DNA from: an uncultured Methanoregula sp.
GTDB taxonomy: Archaea; Halobacteriota; Methanomicrobia; Methanomicrobiales; Methanospirillaceae
Length of the DNA: 64,000 bases
NCBI RefSeq assembly: GCF_963678795.1
Contig: NZ_OY787453.1
Span: 186,001 to 250,000 of the forward strand
Reading direction: 5' to 3'
This document shows positions 27,213 to 36,407 of the stretch, in pieces. A model generated the notes under the pieces. The model searched no databases and had not been told where the DNA came from. It was given only the letters and a program-made list of their open reading frames with translations. The position numbers and the translations under genes are program-made. Every line of letters begins with the position of its first letter. Within the stretch, counting starts at the first letter, position 1.

Positions 27213-27833
27213 TTATTCCCCTGTTATCCTGAGCATCTCCCCGCCGTTTTTCAGGAAATCGTACCCTGCCGGTTCTGTCCGGGCCCCAAGGCCCGATGAA
27301 CGGATCCGGCAGAGGAGTTCCTCAAAAAACTCCGCCCGCTCCCCGTTTGTGTTCACGACCGGGTAAATTCTCACCTCGCGTGCAACCCTTGCCATCTCCC
27401 GGATTGACCGGAGGTGAAATTCCTGCCCCAGGGAATTATACAGGAAGAGAAAGTGGGAACAGAGTCCGAGGTCGAACGACTGGTCCCGGAACGGGAGCCG
27501 GGGCAGGGCTCCTGCAATATAACGCCCTTGCATGAGCCCGGCCTCGTAATCCGCAAGAAACGACTGCATAGCGGTCATCCGTACCTGCTCAAGCTCGGAC
27601 GGGGTGCGGATATGGTTCCAGGTAAAATTCTGCGGGTTCTCCCTGACCTGCTGCATCACCTCATCCCGGGCTGCACGGATCGAGCATCCGATCTGATCGT
27701 GAGAGTACTGGTACAGGGGATCGCAGGAAATAACAGGGTGCCCCAGTGCATGCATATGGGCATTGAAGCCGGCTGGCCCGTCGGAGCACCCGAGAATGGA
27801 CCGGCAGAGGTCCCTGTCTGAAAGGTTGAACAT
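27213..27833 (-). CDS. Methyltransferase-like protein, 5' end interrupted by TGA
   Basis: From the ATG at 27833 the frame encodes 206 residues resembling SAM-dependent methyltransferases, with ILGCSDGPAGFNAH as the SAM loop, VISCDPLYQY for the adenosine strand, and SFDLGLCSHFLFLYNS. Upstream, the same frame continues from an ATG at 27893 as MSFILKSVVP, then TGA at 27861-27863, then GRSFDEYVAM. The family normally has VPWGRSF there, so TGA stands where Trp (TGG) is expected. The gene may therefore be a recent pseudogene, translated from 27833 without its normal N-terminus, or a sequencing artefact. Confidence 0.75.
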   Translation of the reverse strand: MFNLSDRDLCRSILGCSDGPAGFNAHMHALGHPVISCDPLYQYSHDQIGCSIRAARDEVMQQVRENPQNFTWNHIRTPSELEQVRMTAMQSFLADYEAGLMQGRYIAGALPRLPFRDQSFDLGLCSHFLFLYNSLGQEFHLRSIREMARVAREVRIYPVVNTNGERAEFFEELLCRIRSSGLGARTEPAGYDFLKNGGEMLRITGE

Positions 27834-27976
27834 CGCAACGTATTCGTCAAACGATCTCCCTCAGGGTACAACGGATTTCAGGATAAACGACATGCCTGTT
27901 GATGGTGTTGGATAAAGGCGTTATTATGGATAGCTGACCGGCACATGGCCAAAAAACCTCCGGAACAGAAAATATT

Positions 27977-30900
27977 ATGAACCATGAAGAGAAGCATAGA
28001 ACAATGTTTTCCATCCTGTATGTTGATGACGAGCCAGCCCTGCTCGAAATCAGCAGGATGTTCCTTGAGACCACCGGTGAATTCAGGGTCACAACGGTCG
28101 AATCAGGAAAGGAAGCGCTCACCCGCCTTGCAGAGGAAGAACCCGACGCTATAATCTCCGATTACCAGATGCCGGGGATGGACGGCATCGAACTCCTGAA
28201 AGCCGTCAGGAAATCCCACCCGGACACTCCTTTCATCCTCTTCACCGGCAGGGGTCGCGAGGAAGTGGTCATCGAGGCCATCAACAATGGTGCGGATTTT
28301 TACCTCCAGAAAGGAGGTGACCCGAGATCCCAGTTCGCCGAGCTCGCCCACAAGCTCCGGCAGGCAATCGCGAGGAGACGTGCGGAGAAAGCCCTCTTTG
28401 ATTCTGAAAAACGCCTTGCCGATATCATCAATTTCCTCCCCGATGCCACATTCGCCATCGACCGGTCCGGCACGGTCATCGCATGGAACCGGGCTATCGA
28501 GGAGATGACCGGTGTTCCGGCAGCTGAGATGCTGGGTAAAGGGGATTATGAATACGCGATCCCGTTTTACGGGACACGGCGGAAGATCCTCATCGACCTG
28601 ATCTTCGAGCCGGATGAGTACATTGCCAGAAATTATGCGCATATCATCCATGACAAGGACATCCTTATTGCGGATACCACGCTTCCCCGCCCTAAAGGCA
28701 AACCGGCCATCCTCTTCGGCAAGGCAAGTCCGCTCTATAACCGGCAGGGAGAAACGGTTGGTGCTATCGAGTCCATCCGCGACATCACGGAGTTAAAAAC
28801 CGTTGAGGAAGAGTTGCGGGCAGGGGATGAGAAATACCGGGTTGTTGTTGAAAACAGCCACGACTCCATTTACATTTACCGGGGCAGCACGTTCCTTTTT
28901 GTCAATAACCGGACATCAGAACTGACCGGCTACCCCCATGATGAGCTCATGGAAAAAGATGTCTGGGACCTGGTCCATCCTGATGACCGCGCCCGGTTAC
29001 AGGAATCCGTGATGCGAAGGATTTCCGGAGAACCGATCCCGCCCCTCTTCTCCGCACGAATCCTGACAAAGAACGGTGATGTGCGGGACGGGGAATTTTT
29101 TGTTGACCGGATCGTCTACCAGGGACAGCCGGCAATCCTTGGGATATTGCGGGATATCACTGAACGGAAACGGGCAGAGGAAAATCTTCGTGAAAGCGAG
29201 GGCCGGTTTGCCGCATTCATGAATCATCTTCCGGTAACGGCTTTCATCAAGGACGAGCAGAGCATCAATCTTTTTGTGAATGACCTGATGGGGGCGCTTT
29301 TCGGTGCCAGGGAATGGATCGGAAAGTCGGTTCTTGATATCTTCCCCAAGGATGCTGCAAAGAAGATGGTTGCAGATGACCTGCAGACCTTAAAAGACGG
29401 GTACCGGAAGACCTTCGAAACCCTGAACGTGAAGACCGGGGAGGAGAGGATTTTTGAAACCTATAAATTCCGGATTGATCGTGAGAACAAACCCCCCCTG
29501 ATCGGCGGTTTCGCGGTTGATATTACGGATCGCAGGAAAGCGGAAGAAGAGGCCCGTGTGGCAGGTGAAGAACTCGCTGCATCATCAGAGGAGTTAAAGG
29601 CACAGTTCGATGAACTTGCCCGGGGCGAGCAGCGGATCCGCGAGAGCGAAATAAAGTACCGGGAGCTTGCCGAGCTGCTTCCCCAGATGGTCTTTGAAAT
29701 GGATCTCCAGTTCCGGATTACGTATGCGAACCGGCACACCCTGACCACCATCGGAGTAACTGAACAGGATCTCCAGACCGGAGTGAATGCCCTGAACTTT
29801 ATCGAGCCGTCACAGCATGAGCGGGTCCGGCAGAACCTGGAAAAAATACTCCGTGGCGAGCCGGCCGACAACCATGAATATACCGTTGTCCGCCTGGATG
29901 GCTCCACATTCCCTGTTCTTATCTATCCTGCCCCGATCTTCCGTGCCGGGCACCTGGAAGGGTTACGGGGGGTAATCCTCGATATCTCCGACCGGAAAAA
30001 GACCGAGGAGAACCTGCGGGAAAGCGAGGAGAAATACCGCCTGCTGGTAGAGGTGACCGGGACCGGCTACGTGATCCTGGACGAAGGGGGCAGGGTTCTC
30101 GATTCCAATTCCGAGTACGTGCGCCTGACAGGAAGGACCGGCCAGGCAGATATCATCGGCAGGAACGTTCTTGAGTGGACTGCGGAGCATGACCGGGAGA
30201 AGAATGCAACTGCGGTCCGGCAGTGCTTCCATGACGGTTACATACGGGGTTTCGAGGTGGATTATGTCGGCATGGACGGTCAAATTACACCCATCGAGGT
30301 CGATGCCGCCGTGGTGCATGAGAAAGAGGAGACCCGCATCATCACCCTGTGCCGGGACATCTCCGGCCGGAAATCTCTTGAGAGAGCCCTGCGGACTTCC
30401 GAGAGGCAGTACCGCACGCTCGTGGAGAACAGCTACGATATCATCTTCACGCTGGACAAGGTGGGGATCATTACCTTTGTATCCCCGAGAATAACCGCAC
30501 TGCTCGGGTATCTGCCATCGGATATGACGGGGAAATCCTTCCGTACTGTTATCCATCCGGATGATCTCGCAGCATGTGACGAGTATTTCGCAACTATTGA
30601 AAAAGACGGTAAGAGCAGGGCCGGCGTCACGTACCGGGCCTTCCACGCTGACGGTTCAATCCGGCTCCAGGTCTCGAATATATCCCCGGTATCCGATGAT
30701 TCGGGATCGATCCTTTTCTATGTAGGTACTGCCCGTGATGTCTCGGATATCAAGCAGTCGGAGTTTGCAATCCGTGAGACCAGCAGGAAACTCAATCTTC
30801 TCAACAGTATCACCCGGCACGATGTGGCAAACCAGCTCACAACGCTGCTTGGCTATACGCAGCTGGCGATGATGAGCCAGTCCCCCCAGGCAACCAATGA

Positions 30901-31405
30901 TTTCCTTCTCAAGATAGAGAATTCTGCAAAGGTGATCCAGCGCCAGATCGAATTCACCCGGACATACCAGGAAATGGGCGAACATGCCCCCGTCTGGCAG
31001 AGGATCGGGGAACTGGTCAGGATCCCCGTGCCCAAGAATATCCAGGTCAGCTGTACCTGCAACCAGTTTGAAATTTACGCTGATCCCATGCTCTCGAACG
31101 TGTTCTTCAACCTGTTCGACAATGCAATCCGGTACGGGGAGCACGTATCTGCCATCACGGTCCGGTGCGAAACCGCTGGCAGCGAGCTGGTGATCTACGT
31201 GGAGGACAACGGGGTCGGCATCCCGCTCAACGAAAAACCAAAACTCTTCCGGAAGGGATACGGCAAGAACACCGGTTTCGGCCTCTTCCTTGCACGGGAG
31301 ATCCTCGCGATTACAGGGATCTCCATCCAGGAGACCGGGACCCACGGTAAGGGAGCCCGGTTCGAGATTGCCGTGCCGAAAGATGCGTACCGTCCGGCGA
31401 CCTGA
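27977..31405 (+). CDS. REC-PAS(x6) histidine kinase
   Basis: An 1142-residue relative of the two kinases upstream. Order: receiver (about 10-130, with VDDEPALLEIS and IISDYQMPGMDG), six PAS domains beginning near 140, 285, 405, 555, 680 and 805, then H-box SITRHDVANQL, and HATPase domain (NLFDNAIRYG, VEDNGVGI, KNTGFGLFLAREIL). The repeated PAS/PAC units suggest several inputs or signal ligands. An in-frame ATG at 28004 begins directly at the receiver strand and is an alternative start. The C-terminal 100 residues are nearly identical in pattern to the kinase at 21571-23436. Confidence 0.92.
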   Translation: MNHEEKHRTMFSILYVDDEPALLEISRMFLETTGEFRVTTVESGKEALTRLAEEEPDAIISDYQMPGMDGIELLKAVRKSHPDTPFILFTGRGREEVVIEAINNGADFYLQKGGDPRSQFAELAHKLRQAIARRRAEKALFDSEKRLADIINFLPDATFAIDRSGTVIAWNRAIEEMTGVPAAEMLGKGDYEYAIPFYGTRRKILIDLIFEPDEYIARNYAHIIHDKDILIADTTLPRPKGKPAILFGKASPLYNRQGETVGAIESIRDITELKTVEEELRAGDEKYRVVVENSHDSIYIYRGSTFLFVNNRTSELTGYPHDELMEKDVWDLVHPDDRARLQESVMRRISGEPIPPLFSARILTKNGDVRDGEFFVDRIVYQGQPAILGILRDITERKRAEENLRESEGRFAAFMNHLPVTAFIKDEQSINLFVNDLMGALFGAREWIGKSVLDIFPKDAAKKMVADDLQTLKDGYRKTFETLNVKTGEERIFETYKFRIDRENKPPLIGGFAVDITDRRKAEEEARVAGEELAASSEELKAQFDELARGEQRIRESEIKYRELAELLPQMVFEMDLQFRITYANRHTLTTIGVTEQDLQTGVNALNFIEPSQHERVRQNLEKILRGEPADNHEYTVVRLDGSTFPVLIYPAPIFRAGHLEGLRGVILDISDRKKTEENLRESEEKYRLLVEVTGTGYVILDEGGRVLDSNSEYVRLTGRTGQADIIGRNVLEWTAEHDREKNATAVRQCFHDGYIRGFEVDYVGMDGQITPIEVDAAVVHEKEETRIITLCRDISGRKSLERALRTSERQYRTLVENSYDIIFTLDKVGIITFVSPRITALLGYLPSDMTGKSFRTVIHPDDLAACDEYFATIEKDGKSRAGVTYRAFHADGSIRLQVSNISPVSDDSGSILFYVGTARDVSDIKQSEFAIRETSRKLNLLNSITRHDVANQLTTLLGYTQLAMMSQSPQATNDFLLKIENSAKVIQRQIEFTRTYQEMGEHAPVWQRIGELVRIPVPKNIQVSCTCNQFEIYADPMLSNVFFNLFDNAIRYGEHVSAITVRCETAGSELVIYVEDNGVGIPLNEKPKLFRKGYGKNTGFGLFLAREILAITGISIQETGTHGKGARFEIAVPKDAYRPAT

Positions 31406-31427
31406 TCCCTCCCGCCCGGGATCCCGT

Positions 31428-33224
31428 TCACTCCTTTAAGAGCCCTTCGAGTTTTCCCCGGAACTGGCTCATGTAGAGCTCGTAATAGAAGCCTTTTCTG
31501 GCCATCAGCTCGCTGTGCTTCCCGCGCTCGACAATCTGCCCCTTGTCGATGACCAGGATCTGGTCGGCATGCCGGATAGTCGAGAGGCGGTGGGCAATGA
31601 TGAACGAGGTCCTGTCCTTCTGGAGGGTGAGGAGGCCTTCCTGGATCAGCTTCTCGGTGCGGGTGTCCACGTTGCTCGTTGCTTCGTCCAGGATAAGCAT
31701 GCGGGGGTTGGCAACGATTGCCCTCGCTATAGTGAGCATCTGCCGCTGCCCCTGCGAGAGGTTTGCTCCCCCGTCCACGAGCCGGGTCTTGTACCCGTTG
31801 GGCTGCTGGAGGATGAAGTCGTGGGCGTTTGCCTGCTTTGCCGCCCGGATGCACTCTTCGTCGGTAGCCCCTTCACGGGCATACTTCAGGTTCGCCATGA
31901 TCGTGTCCGAGAAGAGGAACGGCTCCTGGAGCACCTGGGCGATCTGGACCCGGAGCGTATCCTGCTGCACGGATCTGACGTCAGTCCCGTCTACGCGTAT
32001 CGTCCCGCTGCTGATATCATAGTACCTTGTCAGGATGTTGATGATGGTGCTCTTGCCGGCACCGGTCGGCCCGCACAGGCCGAAGATCTGCCCGGGTTCT
32101 GCATGGAAGGTGTTGTCGCTGAGCACTTTCCTTCCCTCGATATAGGAGAAGTCCACGTGGTCGAAGACAACGTCGCCGGCAACTGCCGGCATGGGGATGG
32201 CGCCTGCAGCATCGGCAACGGTCGGTTTCTCGTCCATGATCGTAAAGACCCGGGATGCCCCGACAATCGCGTTGAGGATCTGGGCGTAGACCGAGAAGAT
32301 GGTGGTGAACCCGTTCAGGAGGGCAAACGAGAAGCTGATGAAGGTGATGAGGGTGCCTATCTCGGCCATGCCATCCATTACCATCAGGCCGCCGACCACA
32401 AGCAGCATGACCGTGATAACGGTGGTGAAGATGGTGGAGACCTGCTGGTTGATGAGGGCCGAGAACTGGGCTTTCTCCCCGATTACCGCGACCTTCCTGC
32501 TCTGCGCCTCGAACCGCCTCGATGCCTCATCCTGCTGCCTGCAGGCAATCACGGTCTTGGCTCCAGAGAGCCACTCTTCGGCAAAGCCGTTCAGGTCGCT
32601 GGTCTTCTCTTGGAGGAGGGAAAACGCCGGACCGGAAGTTTTGGTGATAAGCCACGAGACACCGACAATGGCGAAGACCACGAGGTACGAGAGGGCCGTA
32701 AACGCCGGGTTGATCCAGAGCATGATGATGCTCGTGATAACGATCGTCAGGATGGCCTGCCCGGTCTCAAGCGCACCGATGCTGAGGAACTGTTCGATCA
32801 CCTGCGTATCGTTGGTGACCCGGCTCATCAGCTCCCCAATGGGGCGCCGGTCGAAGAAGTCGAGAGAGAGCGTCTGGATGTGACCGAAGAGATCGGTGCG
32901 GAGCCGCAGGAGGGCTTCCTGCGCGATGTCGGCGAGGAATTTCTGGGAGATGACCCCGCAGATCCACATGACCGCGGCAGCGCAGAGGAGCCAGATCACG
33001 ATCTGCTCAAGCGACCCGACCGGGCCGGACCCTGCCGAGATGATGTTCGTTGCCTTTCCCATCAGGATCGAGAAGACCGACTCCACGAGGGCAAAGCCCG
33101 CCATGAGAAGGACGACTGCGGCAAGTTTGAGCCGGTGGGGAGCCAGGTAAGTAAAGAAGCGCCGTATGGTCGGGCCCATTTCCGGGAGCTTCTCCCCGTC
33201 CGGTGCTTTCCTGCGGCGCGTCAT
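31428..33224 (-). CDS. ABC exporter subunit with canonical ATPase site
   Basis: A 598-residue half-transporter: six membrane helices (about 35-325) and a nucleotide-binding domain. Walker A is GPTGAGKST, signature LSQGQ and Walker B LILDEATSNVD with the catalytic Glu. Its partner at 33221-34990 has Asp instead of Glu, the standard pairing of heterodimeric exporters such as TM287/288 or BmrCD. The ATG overlaps the partner's stop by 4 bp. These pumps export lipids, drugs or peptides; the substrate is unknown. The shared promoter lies upstream of the partner gene. Confidence 0.92.
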   Translation of the reverse strand: MTRRRKAPDGEKLPEMGPTIRRFFTYLAPHRLKLAAVVLLMAGFALVESVFSILMGKATNIISAGSGPVGSLEQIVIWLLCAAAVMWICGVISQKFLADIAQEALLRLRTDLFGHIQTLSLDFFDRRPIGELMSRVTNDTQVIEQFLSIGALETGQAILTIVITSIIMLWINPAFTALSYLVVFAIVGVSWLITKTSGPAFSLLQEKTSDLNGFAEEWLSGAKTVIACRQQDEASRRFEAQSRKVAVIGEKAQFSALINQQVSTIFTTVITVMLLVVGGLMVMDGMAEIGTLITFISFSFALLNGFTTIFSVYAQILNAIVGASRVFTIMDEKPTVADAAGAIPMPAVAGDVVFDHVDFSYIEGRKVLSDNTFHAEPGQIFGLCGPTGAGKSTIINILTRYYDISSGTIRVDGTDVRSVQQDTLRVQIAQVLQEPFLFSDTIMANLKYAREGATDEECIRAAKQANAHDFILQQPNGYKTRLVDGGANLSQGQRQMLTIARAIVANPRMLILDEATSNVDTRTEKLIQEGLLTLQKDRTSFIIAHRLSTIRHADQILVIDKGQIVERGKHSELMARKGFYYELYMSQFRGKLEGLLKE

Positions 33225-34990
33225 GAGGCATCGCCCCCGAGGATTCCCCGCCCGAGCTGCGAGTCATAGATCTCCCTGTACTGCGGGCTTTCCCTGAGGA
33301 GCTGCTCGTGAGCTCCCGAGGCGGCTATCTTTCCATCCTCGAGAAGGATGATCCGGTCAGCGGCGATCACGGTACTGATCCGCTGCGCAACGAGGAACTT
33401 GGTAACGCCCGCGAACCGGTGGTTGATCCGGTCCTGGATGCGTGCCTCGGTGGCAACGTCGCAGGCGCTCGTGCTGTCGTCGAGGATAAGGATCTTCGGT
33501 TTTGCGGCAAGAGTCCGGGCAATGGCGAGGCGCTGCCGCTGCCCGCCGGAGAAGTTTGCCCCGTGGCGGGCCACCGCATCCTCGTAACCCCGGGGGATAT
33601 TCGCGATGAACCCCGCGGCATCGGCATCCGTTGCAGAGGCGTTCAGGTTCTCGTTTGAATCATCGTCGGCTGAGAAGAGCAGGTTCTCGCGGATGGTCCC
33701 AAAGAAGAGGTTCGGCTGCTGGAGGCAGGTGGCGACCATGCTCCGGAGTTCATCCTGGGGCATTGCCCGGATATCCGTTCCGTCGATGGTAATGTTCCCT
33801 TCCGTAACATCATAAAACCGGGGAATGAGGTTGACAAGGGTTGATTTCCCGGAACCGGTTGCCCCGAGAAAGCCCACGGTCTCTCCCGGTTCAGCGACAA
33901 AACTGATGTCGCGTAAGACGAGCGGGCCGGGCGTGTTGTCCGGGTTGCGGTACCCGAACGAGACATGATCGAAGACAACCCGCCCCTTTACCGATGCGGG
34001 ATCGGGCGTGGCCGGGGTTTCGGGATCCTGCACGTCTGACGGTGTGTCCAGGATCTCGAAGAGCCGTACAAGCGATGGCCGGGCAGCGGAGATGGCGGGG
34101 AGGACGGTCCCGAGGATCATGAACGGCATGATCAGGAGGAAGAGGTACTGGACCGATGCGATCACCTCGCCGACAGAGAACCCTGATCCCACAAGGACGC
34201 TCCTTCCTCCGATAAAGAAGATAGCGGCAAGGGCCAGGTTGACCACAAACAGCATGGTCGGGATCAGGATGGCGATGCTGGTCTGGGCCCGGAGGGATGC
34301 AGTCCGGACTGATCCTGCAACTTTCGCGAACCGCTGGTTTTCGAGTTTCTGGCGGACGAATGCCTTGACCACCCGGATGCCGGCCATATTCTCCTGCAGG
34401 GCCCCGCCCATCTGGTCATACTCCTTCTGCCGTGTTGCAAAGACCGGGAGTACAAACCAGAGGTACACGGTCAGGAGGACAGTGAATACGATGACGAGGA
34501 GCACCATCAGCCCGAGGAGAGCGGGGGACCGGATCGCGACAAGGAGGACCGTGATGATGAGCATGACCGGGACAAGCGCGAGGTTGAGGATGCCCTGCTG
34601 GATGGCGATCTTGACATTCTGGACATCGTTGGTCAGCCGCATGAGGAGATCGCTCGGGCGCATCCGGTCCAGATTGCCAAACGAGAGTTTCTGGATCTGG
34701 TCATACGCCATGGTCCGGAGATAATGGGCTGTCCATTCCGAGAACTTGACCGCGATGAGCGTGTTCGCCACCTGGAGGATAGCGGCAATGAGGGTGAGGA
34801 TGAGCATGTACCCCCCATAATGGATGACCCTGCCAAGGTCGTTCCCGGCAATTCCTTCGTTGATCAGGGACTGGGAGAGCGCCGGAACCATGAGCGTGCA
34901 GATCGCTGCTCCGATCGTGAGCAGGATCGAGAGGCCGAGCCATTTTTTATACTCTCCCCAGATGCCAAAAAGTCTGTGCAGTGTGTTCAT
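33221..34990 (-). CDS. ABC exporter subunit with degenerate ATPase site
   Basis: A 589-residue half-transporter with six membrane helices (about 15-300) and an ATP-binding domain: Walker A GATGSGKST, signature FSGGQ and Walker B LILDDSTSACD. The second D replaces the catalytic Glu, making the composite site with this Walker B weak or inactive. It precedes and overlaps its canonical partner at 31428-33224. A promoter with TATATATA lies 50-60 bp upstream of the ATG. The pair is a heterodimeric multidrug/lipid exporter of unknown substrate. Confidence 0.92.
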   Translation of the reverse strand: MNTLHRLFGIWGEYKKWLGLSILLTIGAAICTLMVPALSQSLINEGIAGNDLGRVIHYGGYMLILTLIAAILQVANTLIAVKFSEWTAHYLRTMAYDQIQKLSFGNLDRMRPSDLLMRLTNDVQNVKIAIQQGILNLALVPVMLIITVLLVAIRSPALLGLMVLLVIVFTVLLTVYLWFVLPVFATRQKEYDQMGGALQENMAGIRVVKAFVRQKLENQRFAKVAGSVRTASLRAQTSIAILIPTMLFVVNLALAAIFFIGGRSVLVGSGFSVGEVIASVQYLFLLIMPFMILGTVLPAISAARPSLVRLFEILDTPSDVQDPETPATPDPASVKGRVVFDHVSFGYRNPDNTPGPLVLRDISFVAEPGETVGFLGATGSGKSTLVNLIPRFYDVTEGNITIDGTDIRAMPQDELRSMVATCLQQPNLFFGTIRENLLFSADDDSNENLNASATDADAAGFIANIPRGYEDAVARHGANFSGGQRQRLAIARTLAAKPKILILDDSTSACDVATEARIQDRINHRFAGVTKFLVAQRISTVIAADRIILLEDGKIAASGAHEQLLRESPQYREIYDSQLGRGILGGDAS

Positions 34991-35019
34991 GTCCTCACAT
35001 CTTCCTCTGTATACTGATA

Positions 35020-35082
35020 TCTGAAAGATGCGTTCACGCTATCATATATATTCCGTATCGCGCCCGCCCGTGTTTTTTAAAT
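35020..35082 (-). promoter_or_regulatory. Promoter of the ABC exporter operon
   Basis: The sequence TATCATATATATTCCGTAT (35041-35059) carries, on the minus strand, a TATATAT box about 57 bp from the ATG of the exporter, so the transcript would begin near 35018. The flanks AAAGATGCGT and CGCGCCCGCCCG resemble those around the cupin promoter at 35725-35785 in the same order and spacing. Confidence 0.55.
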
Positions 35083-35302
35083 CAAAACCACTATTTGATT
35101 GTGAAAACGTTAAAAAAGGCAATCGTCTGGTCGGGGCGTTTTACTTATTAAATCCGGTCTCTTCTCACGCAAATGAACTGCTTCAACGCATCATAGCAGC
35201 ATTTTAACGCTTGCGGACCTGGTCTCTGGATGCTGCGTCCTGAGAAACCGGTGAACCCGGTTGGTTCATGACCGTTTTTATGATGCCGGAAAATGTTTTT
35301 CC

Positions 35303-35653
35303 TCACGGAAGCGTGACGAAAACCTGCCGCCAGGGGTTCCTGCCGATGACCCGGGTCCGGTGTCCCTGCCCGGTCATGTCCTCGGCAAGGAGGATATCTC
35401 CGGCTTTAAACACCCGTTTCTCGCCGCTGCCCACGATGATCTCTGCTGAGCCGGAAATCATGATCACGTACTCGCGGCAGACCACGTTGTGCCAGAGGTA
35501 TACCCATCCCGGCGGTATCTCCCGGAAGAAGAATGCCTTGGCCGGTTCCGGCAGGCTGAAGAGGCCGAAATCCTCCCGGATTTCGAAGGGGATTTCAATG
35601 TCTTCGAAATGGGACTGGTCATCAGTCCCGGTATAAAGGCGGGTGATCTTCAT
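35303..35653 (-). CDS. Cupin-domain protein
   Basis: A 116-residue single cupin: the two conserved beta-strand motifs are EYVIMISGSAEIIVGSGEK (about 60-78) and FKAGDILLAEDMTGQGHRTRV (about 81-101). The metal-binding His/Glu set is incomplete, with His54 (LWHNVV) and His97 the visible His residues, so a sugar- or ligand-binding role is as likely as catalysis. It stands alone on the minus strand, with a promoter that resembles that of the ABC exporter operon next door. Confidence 0.85.
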   Translation of the reverse strand: MKITRLYTGTDDQSHFEDIEIPFEIREDFGLFSLPEPAKAFFFREIPPGWVYLWHNVVCREYVIMISGSAEIIVGSGEKRVFKAGDILLAEDMTGQGHRTRVIGRNPWRQVFVTLP

Positions 35654-35724
35654 GGGAGGGTTCCCTGCCGGACGGCAATCCGTGTGTTCAAGTCGTCTGC
35701 CACATCCCCTTCAAACCTGTATCA

Positions 35725-35785
35725 GAAAGATGCATACGGCCGATCATAAATATTCCGCATTGTGCCCACCGGTTTTTTACAAATA
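35725..35785 (-). promoter_or_regulatory. Promoter of the cupin gene
   Basis: GATCATAAATATTCCGCAT (35742-35760) provides, on the minus strand, a TATTTAT box and flanks AAAGATGCAT and TGTGCCCACCGG like those at 35020-35082. The leader before the cupin ATG would be about 65 nt. Confidence 0.5.
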
Positions 35786-35903
35786 CGGGAAAGTCTGGAA
35801 AGATCTGGCAAGAGATCGTCAGAATATACCGGGACGTGAAGAAATGGCGGTTTCATTCCAGAAAATATGGAATGGGGCAGGCTGGTGGATGTCCGGTGAC
35901 CGG

Positions 35904-36407
35904 TTACACCAGTGCCGGTACGCTCTCCGCCCATTGTTCAACCCGCTTCCGGATTTCATTCCGGGTATAGGATGACACGGTCACCCGGTTGCGGGCAAGG
36001 CTGATGAAGAAGAGCTCTCCTGAGGGATCGTGGCATTTAAGGATGACGGAGAAGAGGTCGGCATCCTGTATGTGTTTTGCCTTCCCCCGGTGGGACGCAA
36101 TGTTGGCCATGTTCGAGATTACGGCAGCGATTCCGGTTTCGTAGCCTTCAACGGAATCGTAGATTTCCGATGTGCTGCCGATCCGTTTTCCTTTTACATT
36201 GGTATAGATGAATTTCGCAGTATACATTTCGCGGACGATCCCTACCGGAGGGTGATATTTTTTTGCGCTCCGGTACGATGTACAGCCGAGTGGGTTCCGG
36301 AGTACGAGCATCCGGACAAGCGTGCTGAATGCCGCCAGGTCCGGGAATGGTTCTGTGAGTATGCGGACTGCACTCTTTGATCCGGGTCTCTGGTTGAAGT
36401 GGGCCAT
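35904..36407 (-). CDS. Conserved protein of unknown function
   Basis: A 167-residue soluble protein. GAGAAGGA lies about ten bases before the ATG, supporting the start. Recognisable as ordered sequence are TLVRMLVLRNPLGCTSYRS near the N-terminus, the central EGYETGIAAVISNMANIASHRG and the C-terminal LFFISLARNRVTVSSYTRNEIRKRVEQW, in which beta strands and a final helix are likely. There is no membrane segment. I recall no family; the gene is flanked by intergenic sequence on both sides, so context does not help. Confidence 0.65.
   Translation of the reverse strand: MAHFNQRPGSKSAVRILTEPFPDLAAFSTLVRMLVLRNPLGCTSYRSAKKYHPPVGIVREMYTAKFIYTNVKGKRIGSTSEIYDSVEGYETGIAAVISNMANIASHRGKAKHIQDADLFSVILKCHDPSGELFFISLARNRVTVSSYTRNEIRKRVEQWAESVPALV

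Noticed and set aside
27861..27863. Selenocysteine or recoded Trp at the TGA of the methyltransferase-like gene
   Set aside because: No SECIS-like element was seen, homologues are expected to have Trp rather than Cys here, and TGA-as-Trp is not known in this lineage; a nonsense mutation or sequence error is more likely.
31515..33269. 584-codon plus-strand frame
   Set aside because: Antisense to the ABC exporter; long only because of GC-rich codon use.
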